Shown here: piece after piece, positions 40,638-48,772 of the stretch
Position numbering within the stretch: the stretch's first letter is position 1
Layout: the number at the start of each line of letters is the position of its first letter
From: Phenylobacterium sp.
GTDB lineage: Bacteria; Pseudomonadota; Alphaproteobacteria; Caulobacterales; Caulobacteraceae
NCBI RefSeq assembly: GCF_019636135.1
Contig: NZ_JAHBYD010000017.1
Coordinates: 50,105 to 114,104 of the forward strand
Length of the DNA: 64,000 nt
Direction: 5' to 3'
The notes under the pieces: generated by a model
The model's input: only the letters and a program-made list of their open reading frames with translations
What the model was told of the DNA's origin: nothing
The model's database searches: none
Made by a program: the position numbers and the translations under genes

Positions 40638-41297
40638 ATGGAAACGATCGACACCGGGCCAGCCGTCTATCCCCCCGCAATGCGCGCCCTGCGCATCAAC
40701 GACACAGCGCCGGATTTCACCGCGCGCACGACCCAGGGCGAAAAGCGCCTCAGCGACTACCGTGGACGCTGGCTGGTGCTGTTCTCGCATCCGGCGGATT
40801 TCACGCCGGTCTGCACCAGCGAATTCGTGGCCCTGGCCCGGCAGGCCGACGCCTTCGCGGCGATCGACTGCGATCTGATGGCCCTGTCGGTGGACAGTCT
40901 GTATTCGCACCTGGCCTGGCTGAAGGACATTTACCGCCGCTTCGGCGTGAAGGTGCCGTTCCCGATCATCGAGGATCCCTCCATGGCCATCGGCCACGCC
41001 TTCGGCATGGTGGACGCCGGCTCGAGCGACAGCGCGACGGTGCGCGCCACCTTCGTGATCGACCCCGACGGCGTGGTGCGCGCCATCAGCTGGTATCCGA
41101 TGAACATCGGCCGCTCGGTTGATGAGCTGCTGCGTCTCGTCACCGCCTTGCAGACTTCTGACCGTGAGGCGGCCTCCACGCCGGCGGGCTGGATGCCCGG
41201 TGACGCTCTGCTGGAGCCGGCCGCCACCACCCTGGACGCCGCCATCGCCGACGGTGACGGCGATGCGCCCTGGTACTATCGCGAGCGCCGCGCATGA
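40638..41297 (+). CDS. 1-Cys peroxiredoxin (Prx6-type)
   Basis: A 219-residue peroxiredoxin. The peroxidatic Cys59 sits in HPADFTPVCTSEFVAL; the YSHLAWLKDIYRRFGVKVPFPIIED stretch and long C-terminal domain identify the Prx6 group. It detoxifies peroxides and possibly persulfides. Its stop overlaps the ATG of the repressor gene (ATGA), so both are cotranscribed and self-limited. No clear ribosome site precedes the ATG at 40638. Confidence 0.92.
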   Translation: METIDTGPAVYPPAMRALRINDTAPDFTARTTQGEKRLSDYRGRWLVLFSHPADFTPVCTSEFVALARQADAFAAIDCDLMALSVDSLYSHLAWLKDIYRRFGVKVPFPIIEDPSMAIGHAFGMVDAGSSDSATVRATFVIDPDGVVRAISWYPMNIGRSVDELLRLVTALQTSDREAASTPAGWMPGDALLEPAATTLDAAIADGDGDAPWYYRERRA

Positions 41298-41713
41298 CCG
41301 ACGATCAAGCGGCCGCCATGGAGCGGTTGAAGGAAAAGGCGCCGGAGGCCGCAGAGCTGTTACGCCAGCTGGCCAACGCCAACCGGCTGCTGATCCTGTG
41401 TCACATCGCCGAAGAGGAGCGCTCGGTGGGCCAGCTCGAGGCGGACCTCGGCATCAAGCAGCCGGCGCTATCCCAACAACTGGCTGAGCTGCGCCAGTAT
41501 GGCCTGGTCAAGACCCGCCGTCAGTCCCGCTCGATCTTCTATTCGATCGCCGACGACCGGGCCCAGGCGGTCATGGGCATGCTCTACGAAATCTTCTGCG
41601 GCGATGCGAAGGCGGTCGGCGCGCGAGCCGCCGCCCCGGCGCCCCGCACATCGACGCCGGCGCGCGGCGACACGGCGCAATTCGCCCGCATCACCGCCGT
41701 CGTAAGGCGCTGA
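41294..41713 (+). CDS. ArsR-family persulfide sensor (SqrR/BigR-like)
   Basis: A 139-residue winged-helix repressor (AAELLRQLANANRLLILCHI, SVGQLEADLGIKQPALSQQLAELRQYGLV). Cys36 and Cys102 are 66 residues apart, the same separation as the Cys41/Cys107 pair of SqrR that forms a tetrasulfide in response to persulfide. It most likely represses the divergent dioxygenase operon and its own operon. An Ala/Arg-rich C-terminal tail (residues 110-139) is longer than in typical members. Confidence 0.9.
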   Translation: MTDDQAAAMERLKEKAPEAAELLRQLANANRLLILCHIAEEERSVGQLEADLGIKQPALSQQLAELRQYGLVKTRRQSRSIFYSIADDRAQAVMGMLYEIFCGDAKAVGARAAAPAPRTSTPARGDTAQFARITAVVRR

Positions 41714-41738
41714 CGGCCAACCCGCACAGGAGACTCTC

Positions 41739-42134
41739 GTGAAGGGCTTCATCGACAATATCGAACGTCTGACGGAAGAGAACACAGACTTTCGCCGCGT
41801 TCTCTACACCGGCCACAATCTGCAGCTCGTCCTCATGGCCATTCCGCACGGCCAGGAGATCGGCGAAGAGGTCCACGACGACCGCGACCAGTTCTTCCGC
41901 ATCGAGGCGGGCGAGGGCGAAATCTGGATCGACGGCGTTCGTCATGCCGTGAAGGCGGACGACGGGGTCATCGTCCCTCAGGGTGCTCGCCACAATGTGG
42001 TCAGCACGGGGTCCGAACCGCTTCGGCTCTACACCCTTTATGGTCCGCCCGAGCATCGCGACGGTACGGTTCACGCCACGGTGGAAGAGGCCTCCGCCGA
42101 CCACGAGCATTTCGACGGCCGCACGACCGAATAA
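41739..42134 (+). CDS. Single-domain cupin protein
   Basis: A 131-residue cupin. The two motifs are visible: GQEIGEEVHDDRDQFFRIEAGEGEIWIDG and GVIVPQGARHNVVSTG, with His residues for metal binding. The protein lies 26 bases after the SqrR gene on the same strand. Enzymatic role unknown; members include dioxygenases and isomerases. Confidence 0.88.
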   Translation: MKGFIDNIERLTEENTDFRRVLYTGHNLQLVLMAIPHGQEIGEEVHDDRDQFFRIEAGEGEIWIDGVRHAVKADDGVIVPQGARHNVVSTGSEPLRLYTLYGPPEHRDGTVHATVEEASADHEHFDGRTTE

Positions 42135-42137
42135 CCG

Positions 42138-43631
42138 TCATGGGCCGACGTCGTCCGCATCGGCGCGCCGGTCGTCGGGCCGCGGCAGGTGCAGGGCGAT
42201 ACCCAACGCCTCCGCCAGACGGGTGTCGCGACGATAGATGTCATCGCGAAAGGCGACGCGGCCCTGGCCGTCCAGGAAGGCGGTCCAGTACAGCAGGCGC
42301 ACGTCGATCGGCCGACCGGTCGCCACCCGGACGGTCTGGCCGCTGTCCAGCGCGGCGTCGAAGCGGGCGAGCCTTTCGGGGTCCGGCGCCAGCAGAAGGC
42401 GGGCGAAGCCGACCGCGTCCTGCACGCGCACGCAGCCGTGACTGAGATGGCGGAAGCTTTGATTGAACGCGCCCCGCGACGGGGTGTCGTGCAGGAAGAT
42501 GGCGTAGCTGTCCTGAAGCTCGAACTTGACCTGGCCCAGGGCGGCGTTCGGGCCGGCGCGCTGAACCACCATGCCGTTCTGGATCGTCATGTTGTTCGCC
42601 CGCATATAGGCGGCGCCACGCGGCAGGATCTCGCGCTGGGCGATGGAAGTCGGCACCGTCCAGGGCGGATTGGCGACGACCGAGGCGAAGGGCCGTTCTA
42701 GGCTGGGGGTCGCATTGTCGGCGTCACCCGTCACGACCCGCATCGAATGCACGGGGCGTCCGTCCTTCCAGTAGACCATGATGGAGGCGGCGGTGTTCAC
42801 CTCGATCCGTTCCGGCGCGACGTCTCTCTTTAGCCAACGGCGGCGTTCCAGATTCAGCGCGATCTGGCGAGCGCGGGCCTCGGCCGAAATCGACAGCGCC
42901 CGCTGGGTCGCCGGGCCGATGCGGGCGTCCGCCTCCAGACCGTGGCGCACCTGGAACGCCCGAACGGCCTCTTGCAGAACAGAGCCGTAGTCACCGCCAG
43001 ACGGGCCGATCATGGAGGCGGCGGCGTCGCTGAGATCACCTTCCACCCGAAGGCGCGGCAGGAGGGCGGGAAGACGGGGGTCGGACGCAAACGGTTCGAT
43101 CGTCGCGCCCAGGGCGAAGGGCGGCCAGCCGCCGCGGTCGGCGATGGCGCGATAGCGGAGGAAGCCGTCGCACAGGCCCTGATAGCCGCGGTCCTGAGGC
43201 GCAAGGCCCGCCATCGTCTCGGCCAACGTTCCGTCGTCGACCGCCGTCGCCAGCAGCGGCGGCGTATCGACCTGGTTGCGACCCATCTCCCAAAGGGTCT
43301 CGACGGATGCCGGGTCGACCCGGCCATGAGCGAGCGCCTCGGCCAGGGTCAGGACGGCCTGGGTCAGTTCGGCTTCACTTAGGGCCAGACCGTCGGGCGC
43401 TGATAGGCCGTGGCGGTCCGCCAGGGCCAAGGCGTCCATGGCTTGCCGGCGCGCTGGCCCCGCCCAGGCCGGGCGTCCGCCGCGGGCGGCGTAGAAGGCT
43501 GCGGTCAGGGCGGAGATGTTCAACGCGGCGGGCGCCGATACGGCTCGCGCGGTCGTCGAGAGCCAGAGCGGCGCCGCGGCCGCCGCGAGCAGGTGTCGGC
43601 GGTTCAGGGTGAAGGAGCGACGGTCGGCCAT
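42138..43631 (-). CDS. L,D-transpeptidase with peptidoglycan-binding domain (YcbB-like)
   Basis: A 497-residue periplasmic enzyme. The signal has a twin-arginine-like start (LNRRHLLAAAAAPLWLS). A scaffold domain (SALTAAFYAARGGRPAW) is followed by a peptidoglycan-binding domain near residue 235 (VRAFQVRHGLEADARIGPATQRAL). The YkuD catalytic domain follows, with the SHGCVRV motif bearing the nucleophile near residue 420. It makes 3-3 crosslinks in peptidoglycan. A perfect PmrA-type box lies 24 bases before its start, suggesting control by the two-component system at 52216. Confidence 0.92.
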   Translation of the reverse strand: MADRRSFTLNRRHLLAAAAAPLWLSTTARAVSAPAALNISALTAAFYAARGGRPAWAGPARRQAMDALALADRHGLSAPDGLALSEAELTQAVLTLAEALAHGRVDPASVETLWEMGRNQVDTPPLLATAVDDGTLAETMAGLAPQDRGYQGLCDGFLRYRAIADRGGWPPFALGATIEPFASDPRLPALLPRLRVEGDLSDAAASMIGPSGGDYGSVLQEAVRAFQVRHGLEADARIGPATQRALSISAEARARQIALNLERRRWLKRDVAPERIEVNTAASIMVYWKDGRPVHSMRVVTGDADNATPSLERPFASVVANPPWTVPTSIAQREILPRGAAYMRANNMTIQNGMVVQRAGPNAALGQVKFELQDSYAIFLHDTPSRGAFNQSFRHLSHGCVRVQDAVGFARLLLAPDPERLARFDAALDSGQTVRVATGRPIDVRLLYWTAFLDGQGRVAFRDDIYRRDTRLAEALGIALHLPRPDDRRADADDVGP

Positions 43632-43654
43632 GCCGCCGACACGGCAGGGTTCAC

Positions 43655-43671
43655 CTTAAGGCAGGCTTAAG
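43655..43671. promoter_or_regulatory. PmrA/QseB-type box upstream of the L,D-transpeptidase
   Basis: CTTAAG-GCAGG-CTTAAG: two identical hexamers with a 5-base spacer (11-base period). This fits the PmrA/QseB consensus YTTAAK-N5-YTTAAK. It overlaps the stop codon of the upstream gene and precedes the L,D-transpeptidase start. Confidence 0.7.
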
Positions 43672-44440
43672 GTTGGCCGGTCCGCCAGCCCCAACGCGCG
43701 AAGATGGCGGCCCCCTCGTCGGACTTCAAAAAGTCGAGGAACGGCTGGGCGTCGGCGTCCTGGCGGCCGGTCTCGGTCACAACAGCGCCGGCGTCGCGGT
43801 AGATGCGATAGGGCTCTTCGACCTCGACCACATCAGCGAGGTCCGGATTGGCGACCTGCCAGATGCCCCAGATGATCCAGGCGTCCAGCGTCGGGTCGTC
43901 GATCCAGGCCTGTCGGGCCTCGGCGCTGTTGCGGGCGTAGACGACGATGTTGCGACGCAGCGCGCGCACCTTGGCGATGTCGCCGGTGCGACCGGCCATG
44001 TCCTCCCACAGGCCGTTCTGGCCCGCACCGTTGACGACCAAGACACGGCGACCCGGCTGGAAAAGATCCTCCAGGCCGCCGATGCCGTTCGGATTTCCCG
44101 GCCGAACGAGGACGGAGGCGGTGCGCAGATAGAGCGGCTCGACCGCCTCGGCGCGGATGCGGCCCTCCAGAGCGCTGACGAAGTCGGTCATCATCGTCTC
44201 GGAGCCTGAGAAGATCAGGTCGCCGTCCGCCTTGGCCTGGTCCAGCCATTGGGGCGTAGGTCCGGCGACGACGGCCACGGCGCGACCGGTGCGCGCCTCA
44301 TAAGCCTTCGCCGCGTCGCGCATGGCGGGGGCGGGGCCGCCTGGACCGTAGACATGAAGAGGTTCGGCGGGCGTCTGGGCGTGGGTGGCCAGGGCCGTCG
44401 CGCTCAAAAGGGCGGCTAGGGCCAGGGTGGAAAGACGCAT
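43667..44440 (-). CDS. AcfC-like periplasmic substrate-binding protein
   Basis: A 257-residue secreted protein (signal ending ATHAQ). Family landmarks: LHVYGPGGPAPAMRDAAKAYE, DLIFSGSETMMTDFV, VLVVNGAGQNGLWEDMAG and AWIIWGIWQVANPDLADVV. AcfC-type proteins are relatives of molybdate/sulfate-binding proteins and may bind sulfate-like anions. ATG at 44440 overlaps the stop of the lactamase-fold gene; a TTG one codon upstream is possible. No ABC transporter subunits are next to it. Confidence 0.8.
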   Translation of the reverse strand: MRLSTLALAALLSATALATHAQTPAEPLHVYGPGGPAPAMRDAAKAYEARTGRAVAVVAGPTPQWLDQAKADGDLIFSGSETMMTDFVSALEGRIRAEAVEPLYLRTASVLVRPGNPNGIGGLEDLFQPGRRVLVVNGAGQNGLWEDMAGRTGDIAKVRALRRNIVVYARNSAEARQAWIDDPTLDAWIIWGIWQVANPDLADVVEVEEPYRIYRDAGAVVTETGRQDADAQPFLDFLKSDEGAAIFARWGWRTGQP

Positions 44441-45339
44441 CAAGAGTTCTCCTGGGGCGGGGCGAAGTGATTGGCGGGGATCTTGAAATAGACCCGCCCA
44501 TCTGGCGCGGGCGGCGGCAGCACCCCGCCGCGGATGTTCACCTGAAGCGCGTAGAGCATCAGGTTCGGCAAGGGCAGGGTGGCATCCCGCCCGTCGCGAA
44601 GCCGCACGAAATCCGCCTCTCCGCGTCCGCCGCCGACATGGATGTTGTCCGCCTTCTGCTCTCTCACGGTGCTGAAGCAGGCGGGCTCGCGGCCATCGGG
44701 ACCGTAGTCGTGGCCGACGAAGACGCCGGTCTCCTCGGGCAGGGCCAGGATGTCTTGGATGCTTCGATAGAGGGCCTTGGAGTCGCCGCCCGGAAAGTCG
44801 GCGCGCGAAGTGCCGGCATAGGGCATCATCAGGGTGTCGTGGACGAAGGCGTTGCCGCCGATCACATAGGTGATGGACGCCAGGGTGTGGCCTGGGGAGA
44901 AGATGACCCGCCCCGACAGGCCGCCGACAGCAAACGTATCACCGGCCTTGAAGAGACGGTCCCACTGGCGACCGTCGGCCGGGAAGTCGTCGTCAAGGCC
45001 GTAGATGTCCTTCCAGAGGCGTTGGACCCCGATGACCTTCTCGCCGATGGCGGTCGGCGCACCCAGTCTCTCTTTGAGGTAGGGCGCGGCCGAAAAGTGG
45101 TCGGCGTGGGGATGGGTGTCCAGCAGCCATTCGACCGTCAGGCCTTCCGCCTTGACGTAGTCCAGGATGGCGTCGGCGTTGCGGGTCGAGGTCGCCGCCG
45201 CCTTCTCGTCGAAATCCCAGACCGGATCGATGATCGCGCATTTGCGGCTGACCGGGTCGGAGACGACATATTGCCAACTGCCGGTCTTCTTGTCGTGGAG
45301 CGCCGCGATGCGCGCTCCGCCGTGGTCGATGATCTGCAT
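44440..45339 (-). CDS. Second metallo-beta-lactamase-fold sulfur dioxygenase
   Basis: A 299-residue paralogue of the enzyme at 39592. Metal motifs: LLDTHPHADHFSAAP, FSPGHTLASITYV, and YAGTSRADFPGG. It probably also oxidises low-molecular-weight persulfides. It is followed by the AcfC-like gene, overlapping it, and preceded by a peroxiredoxin gene, repeating the pairing seen at 39592/40638. Confidence 0.88.
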   Translation of the reverse strand: MQIIDHGGARIAALHDKKTGSWQYVVSDPVSRKCAIIDPVWDFDEKAAATSTRNADAILDYVKAEGLTVEWLLDTHPHADHFSAAPYLKERLGAPTAIGEKVIGVQRLWKDIYGLDDDFPADGRQWDRLFKAGDTFAVGGLSGRVIFSPGHTLASITYVIGGNAFVHDTLMMPYAGTSRADFPGGDSKALYRSIQDILALPEETGVFVGHDYGPDGREPACFSTVREQKADNIHVGGGRGEADFVRLRDGRDATLPLPNLMLYALQVNIRGGVLPPPAPDGRVYFKIPANHFAPPQENS

Positions 45340-45403
45340 GAAGGCTCCGTTTGGTTTGAGAAGAAAAGGGCCGGACCGCTTGCGAGGTCCGGCCAGCGTC
45401 CGA

Positions 45404-46054
45404 TCAGGCGGCTTTCGGGGCGTCGGGGAGGTCGCGCGTCGAGAAATACCAGTCGGTGTAGACGTAACCCTCGGAGGCGCGAGCCTCGGCCGCCTCGGCG
45501 GTCTTGGGCGGAGGGACGATGGCCGGTTGGCCAGGGCGCCAGTTCTCAGGCGTCGCGACCCCGTTGGCGTCGGACGCCTGGAGCGCGGTGAGCAGCCGAA
45601 CGAACTCTTCGATGCTGCGGCCATTGCTCATGGGATAGTAGACCATGGCGCGCAGCTTGCCTTCCGGATCGATCAGGAAGGTAGCGCGGACAGCCGAGGT
45701 GTCGGCCGCTCCGGGGTGAATCATCCCGTAGGCCTGGGCCACCTCCATCTTCAGATCCTCGATGATGGGGAAGGGGATTTCGACGCCGAACTTCTCCTTG
45801 ATGTTCCGGGTCCAGGCCAGGTGCGAGAAGATGCTGTCGATCGAGAGCCCCAGGAGCTCGCAGTTCATCGCAGCGAATTCATCCGCGTGCTTGGCGAAGC
45901 CGATGAACTCGGTCGTGCAGACCGGGGTGAAGTCCGACGGGTGGGAGAAGAGGATCAGCCATTTGCCGCGGTAATCGGCCAAGCTGCGATCCCCGTGCGT
46001 GGTGCGGGCGTGAAAGTCGGGGGCGGGTTCGTTGAGGCGGGGCAGTCCGGTCAT
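45404..46054 (-). CDS. 1-Cys peroxiredoxin, second copy
   Basis: A 216-residue Prx6-type protein with HPSDFTPVCTTEFIGF (peroxidatic Cys about residue 46) and the Prx6-type C-terminal domain. Start at 46054 with AAGGAG upstream. It is close to the copy at 40638 and lies 64 bases upstream of the second dioxygenase gene on the same strand. A perfect 9-base direct repeat lies in its promoter region. Confidence 0.92.
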   Translation of the reverse strand: MTGLPRLNEPAPDFHARTTHGDRSLADYRGKWLILFSHPSDFTPVCTTEFIGFAKHADEFAAMNCELLGLSIDSIFSHLAWTRNIKEKFGVEIPFPIIEDLKMEVAQAYGMIHPGAADTSAVRATFLIDPEGKLRAMVYYPMSNGRSIEEFVRLLTALQASDANGVATPENWRPGQPAIVPPPKTAEAAEARASEGYVYTDWYFSTRDLPDAPKAA

Positions 46055-46083
46055 GTCGATGTCTCCTTCAGACGCCCCATTGA

Positions 46084-46104
46084 ACACTTACATACACACT
46101 TACA
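46084..46104. repeat. Direct repeat in the second peroxiredoxin promoter
   Basis: ACACTTACA occurs twice with three bases (TAC) between, 30 bases before the peroxiredoxin start. This is a likely operator; the related half-sites at 40559 suggest the SqrR-like repressor. Confidence 0.5.
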
Positions 46105-46153
46105 CAAACTAATAGTTCTTATGGCGAGGGAAGGTTCCGACTATGCCGAGCCG

Positions 46154-46678
46154 TCAGTTCACAACCAGGGCATATCCGGCCTGTTGAAAGTGGATGACCG
46201 TCATCAGGGCGGCGAGATCGACGCTCACGCCCGGTGCGAGGTCGGCTTGCGCGATGCCGTTCCCCGCCATGGCCTGGCCGCACAGCCGAACCTGGACGCC
46301 GGCGGCGATGAGGGCGCGGATCAGGGCGCTGTTGGGATTGGCGTCGCCCTTGCCGCGCGCGGCCCAGGCGGCGTCGGACAGGACCGCAGGGGTGGCGGCG
46401 CCGTGTAGCACGACGACGATCTGACGGTGGTCGGCGTCCACGCCGCCCGCCGCCAGCATATTCGCCAGCCGCGCGACGCGATCCAGCCCCTTCAGCGGCT
46501 TGTCGTCCGGGCCGCCCTGGGAGACGTCGAAGATGACGCGATAGACGCGCGACGGATCCGGCTGTTCGCCGGCCTCGGGCAGGGGCTTGAAGCCGCCGAA
46601 GCCTGAAACAGCCTGGGCAAGGCTCGGGGAGGCCGCCAGGGAGGTGGCGAGGGACAGGGCGATTAGGAGGGTCTTCAT
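46154..46678 (-). CDS. Secreted DsrE/DsrF-like protein
   Basis: A 174-residue protein with signal peptide (ending SLAQA) and a DsrE fold: YRVIFDVSQGG, ADHRQIVVVLHGAATPAVL, and VQVRLCGQAMAGNGI with the conserved Cys that can carry persulfide. Such proteins relay sulfane sulfur; a periplasmic form is less common. It is followed 30 bases upstream by the methyltransferase gene on the same strand. Confidence 0.85.
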   Translation of the reverse strand: MKTLLIALSLATSLAASPSLAQAVSGFGGFKPLPEAGEQPDPSRVYRVIFDVSQGGPDDKPLKGLDRVARLANMLAAGGVDADHRQIVVVLHGAATPAVLSDAAWAARGKGDANPNSALIRALIAAGVQVRLCGQAMAGNGIAQADLAPGVSVDLAALMTVIHFQQAGYALVVN

Positions 46679-46707
46679 GGCGGGTTCCGGTGTGCGGGCG
46701 GTCGGGG

Positions 46708-47325
46708 TCAGGGACGGCGGGCGACGAGATCGATCAGGGCGGACCGGCCGCTATGGCCGGCGCCTTCGGAGACGTCGCTGTCGTGGCTTTTCAGCTGCAG
46801 GATGTCGAAGTCGGCGAAGGCGTCGCGGAGCAGCGCCTCGGTGTAGAGGTTCTCGACCTGCCCCGGACCGCCCGTTCCATAGGCGATCTGTTCCGGCCGA
46901 TAGCCCTCCAGCAGGATCAGGCCGCCAGTCTTCACGGCCGCCTTCATACGCTCGAAAATGCGGTCGCGCAGGGGAGGCGGGGCGAACTGAATGAAGACGG
47001 CGACCACGACGTCGAAGGCGTCGTGCGGCCAGGTCCAGGTCTCGAGGTCCGCCAACCGGGCGTCCAGTGTGACGCCGCGTCGCTCGGCCAAGGCGAGGGC
47101 CTTCTCGATCGCGCGTGGGGCGATGTCCGTGGTGGTGACAGTCAGGCCCTGTTCGGCGAGCCAAACGCCGTTTCGTCCCTCGCCGTCGGCGATGGCCAGG
47201 GCGGTCATGCCGGGCTTGAGCCGTTCGGCTTGAGCGGCCAGGAAGGCGTTGGGCGCCTCGCCGAACAGATAGTCCTGGCGGTCATAGCGGCTGTTCCAGA
47301 AGTCGCGGGCGGCGACGGAGTCCAT
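46708..47325 (-). CDS. SAM-dependent class I methyltransferase
   Basis: A 205-residue enzyme with the opening DFWNSRYDRQDYLFGEAPNAFL and the SAM-binding ALAIADGEGRNGVWLAEQG. This resembles the tellurite/thiol S-methyltransferase group (TehB-like), which methylates and detoxifies chalcogen or sulfide species. In this sulfur-handling cluster, S-methylation of sulfide or thiols is a reasonable inference. It lacks membrane segments. Confidence 0.85.
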   Translation of the reverse strand: MDSVAARDFWNSRYDRQDYLFGEAPNAFLAAQAERLKPGMTALAIADGEGRNGVWLAEQGLTVTTTDIAPRAIEKALALAERRGVTLDARLADLETWTWPHDAFDVVVAVFIQFAPPPLRDRIFERMKAAVKTGGLILLEGYRPEQIAYGTGGPGQVENLYTEALLRDAFADFDILQLKSHDSDVSEGAGHSGRSALIDLVARRP

Positions 47326-47336
47326 AGGGTGTTCCT

Positions 47337-48764
47337 TCAGATGACAAGGACGCTGGCAGGCAGATCAGTCTCGCCGGGCGTATGGTCGGCGAACCAGGAT
47401 TCAAGCGCGCCCACAGTGTCGATGTCGAGCGTCCGGCGGTCTCGCCCGTAATGTTCGGGCACCCCCTGGGCGGTGACGAAGGCCACCGGATAGTCCGCCT
47501 CCGGCTCGACAGGGCGGTCCCCGACCAGTAGGCGGTCGAGGCGCTGCCCCTTGGGATTCTCCAGCTTCACAAAGGCCGTGAGGCCCCGGCAGCGTTTGAT
47601 GTAGCCGCCCATCTGCTCATACGGATCGGCGGCGAAGGTGCGCTCCAGATTCTCTTCCAGCATCGCTTTCAACTCGGCCCCGGTCAGCGTCGTGCGCGAG
47701 ATGGGCGGGTTCATCGGCGCCATATTGTAGAGGTCGCCCAGAGTGACCGGTCCCGGCGCGACGGGCGCGCCGTAGCGCCAGCCGTTGGAGAAGGCGATGT
47801 CCACGCCCGCCGCCTGCGCCGCCGCCGCCAGCAGGACGTCGTCCATCGGCGCGCTGGCCATGGCGTAGCGGTGAAGGGGGATGGCCGTGCGGCCGACGAT
47901 GCGGGCCAGACCTTCCCGCTCGGGCGCCAGGGCCGTCTCCACCAGGCCGGCGACTTGATCGTCTTCGGGGCCGGCGTCCACGGCTATGAGCCGATGGCGG
48001 CGCAGGGACACGCGGCCGTCTGCGATCTCCAGGTCCAGCCGGCCGATATAGGCGCCGTGGCAGCCGGACTGAATGATCAGGGTGTCGCCGACGCGGGCCG
48101 GCTCGTGCAGGCGGTTATGGGTGTGGCCGCTCAGGATCACGTCGATGCCCGGGGTCTCGGCGGCCAGCTTGAGATCCTGCGGAAAGCCGAGGTGCGACAG
48201 CAGGACGACCAGATCGACCTTTTCCTCGCGGAGCTGGTGCAGTTGCTCGCGGGCTTCGGCCACACCCATTTCAAACCGCACGCCTTCGGAGAAGGCAGGG
48301 GGCATCGTCTTGTCGATGATGGGGCAGGCCAGGCCGATCACGCCGATCCTCAGACCGCCGCGCTCGAACACCCATCGCCCGTCGAACACCGGCGCGCCGT
48401 CGTCCTTGCGAAAGACGTTGGCGGCCAGGACGGGGTACTCCAGTCGCGCCGCCAACGCCTTGAACCCCGCCGGGCCATAGGCGAACTCCCAGTGCGCCGT
48501 CATGGCGTCGATCTTCAGAGCGTTCATGATCGGGACCAAGGCCTCGCCCCGGCTGGCGACGGCGACCCGCGTGCCATGGAAGGTGTCGCCGTTATCCAGG
48601 GTCAGGCATGGACCTTCGGCGCGCGCCTCTTCGAAGAGGCGCGCGATGCGGGCGACCCCGCCCAGCCGTTCGAACCGCCAGCCGCCTTCGGTGCGCACCA
48701 GTTCGGGATGCGGCTCGAGATAGCCGTGCAGGTCGTTCAGCTGGAGCAGGGTCAAGGTGGTCAT
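47337..48764 (-). CDS. Metallophosphatase/5'-nucleotidase family protein (SoxB-like group)
   Basis: A 475-residue protein with the calcineurin-type fold: TLLQLNDLHGYLEPH, DNGDTFHGTR, LLSHLG and VILSGHTHNR coordinate two metals. The C-terminal 5'-nucleotidase domain contains DIAFSNGWRYGAPV and MNPPISRTTLTGAEL. SoxB thiosulfohydrolases belong here, but no soxXYZA genes are visible and there is no signal peptide, so I prefer a general call: cytoplasmic nucleotidase or related phosphohydrolase. Confidence 0.8.
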   Translation of the reverse strand: MTTLTLLQLNDLHGYLEPHPELVRTEGGWRFERLGGVARIARLFEEARAEGPCLTLDNGDTFHGTRVAVASRGEALVPIMNALKIDAMTAHWEFAYGPAGFKALAARLEYPVLAANVFRKDDGAPVFDGRWVFERGGLRIGVIGLACPIIDKTMPPAFSEGVRFEMGVAEAREQLHQLREEKVDLVVLLSHLGFPQDLKLAAETPGIDVILSGHTHNRLHEPARVGDTLIIQSGCHGAYIGRLDLEIADGRVSLRRHRLIAVDAGPEDDQVAGLVETALAPEREGLARIVGRTAIPLHRYAMASAPMDDVLLAAAAQAAGVDIAFSNGWRYGAPVAPGPVTLGDLYNMAPMNPPISRTTLTGAELKAMLEENLERTFAADPYEQMGGYIKRCRGLTAFVKLENPKGQRLDRLLVGDRPVEPEADYPVAFVTAQGVPEHYGRDRRTLDIDTVGALESWFADHTPGETDLPASVLVI

Positions 48765-48772
48765 GGTCGGCC

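Noticed and set aside
47337..48764. Naming this gene soxB
   Set aside because: It lacks a signal peptide and other sox genes; the fold is shared by many nucleotidases.
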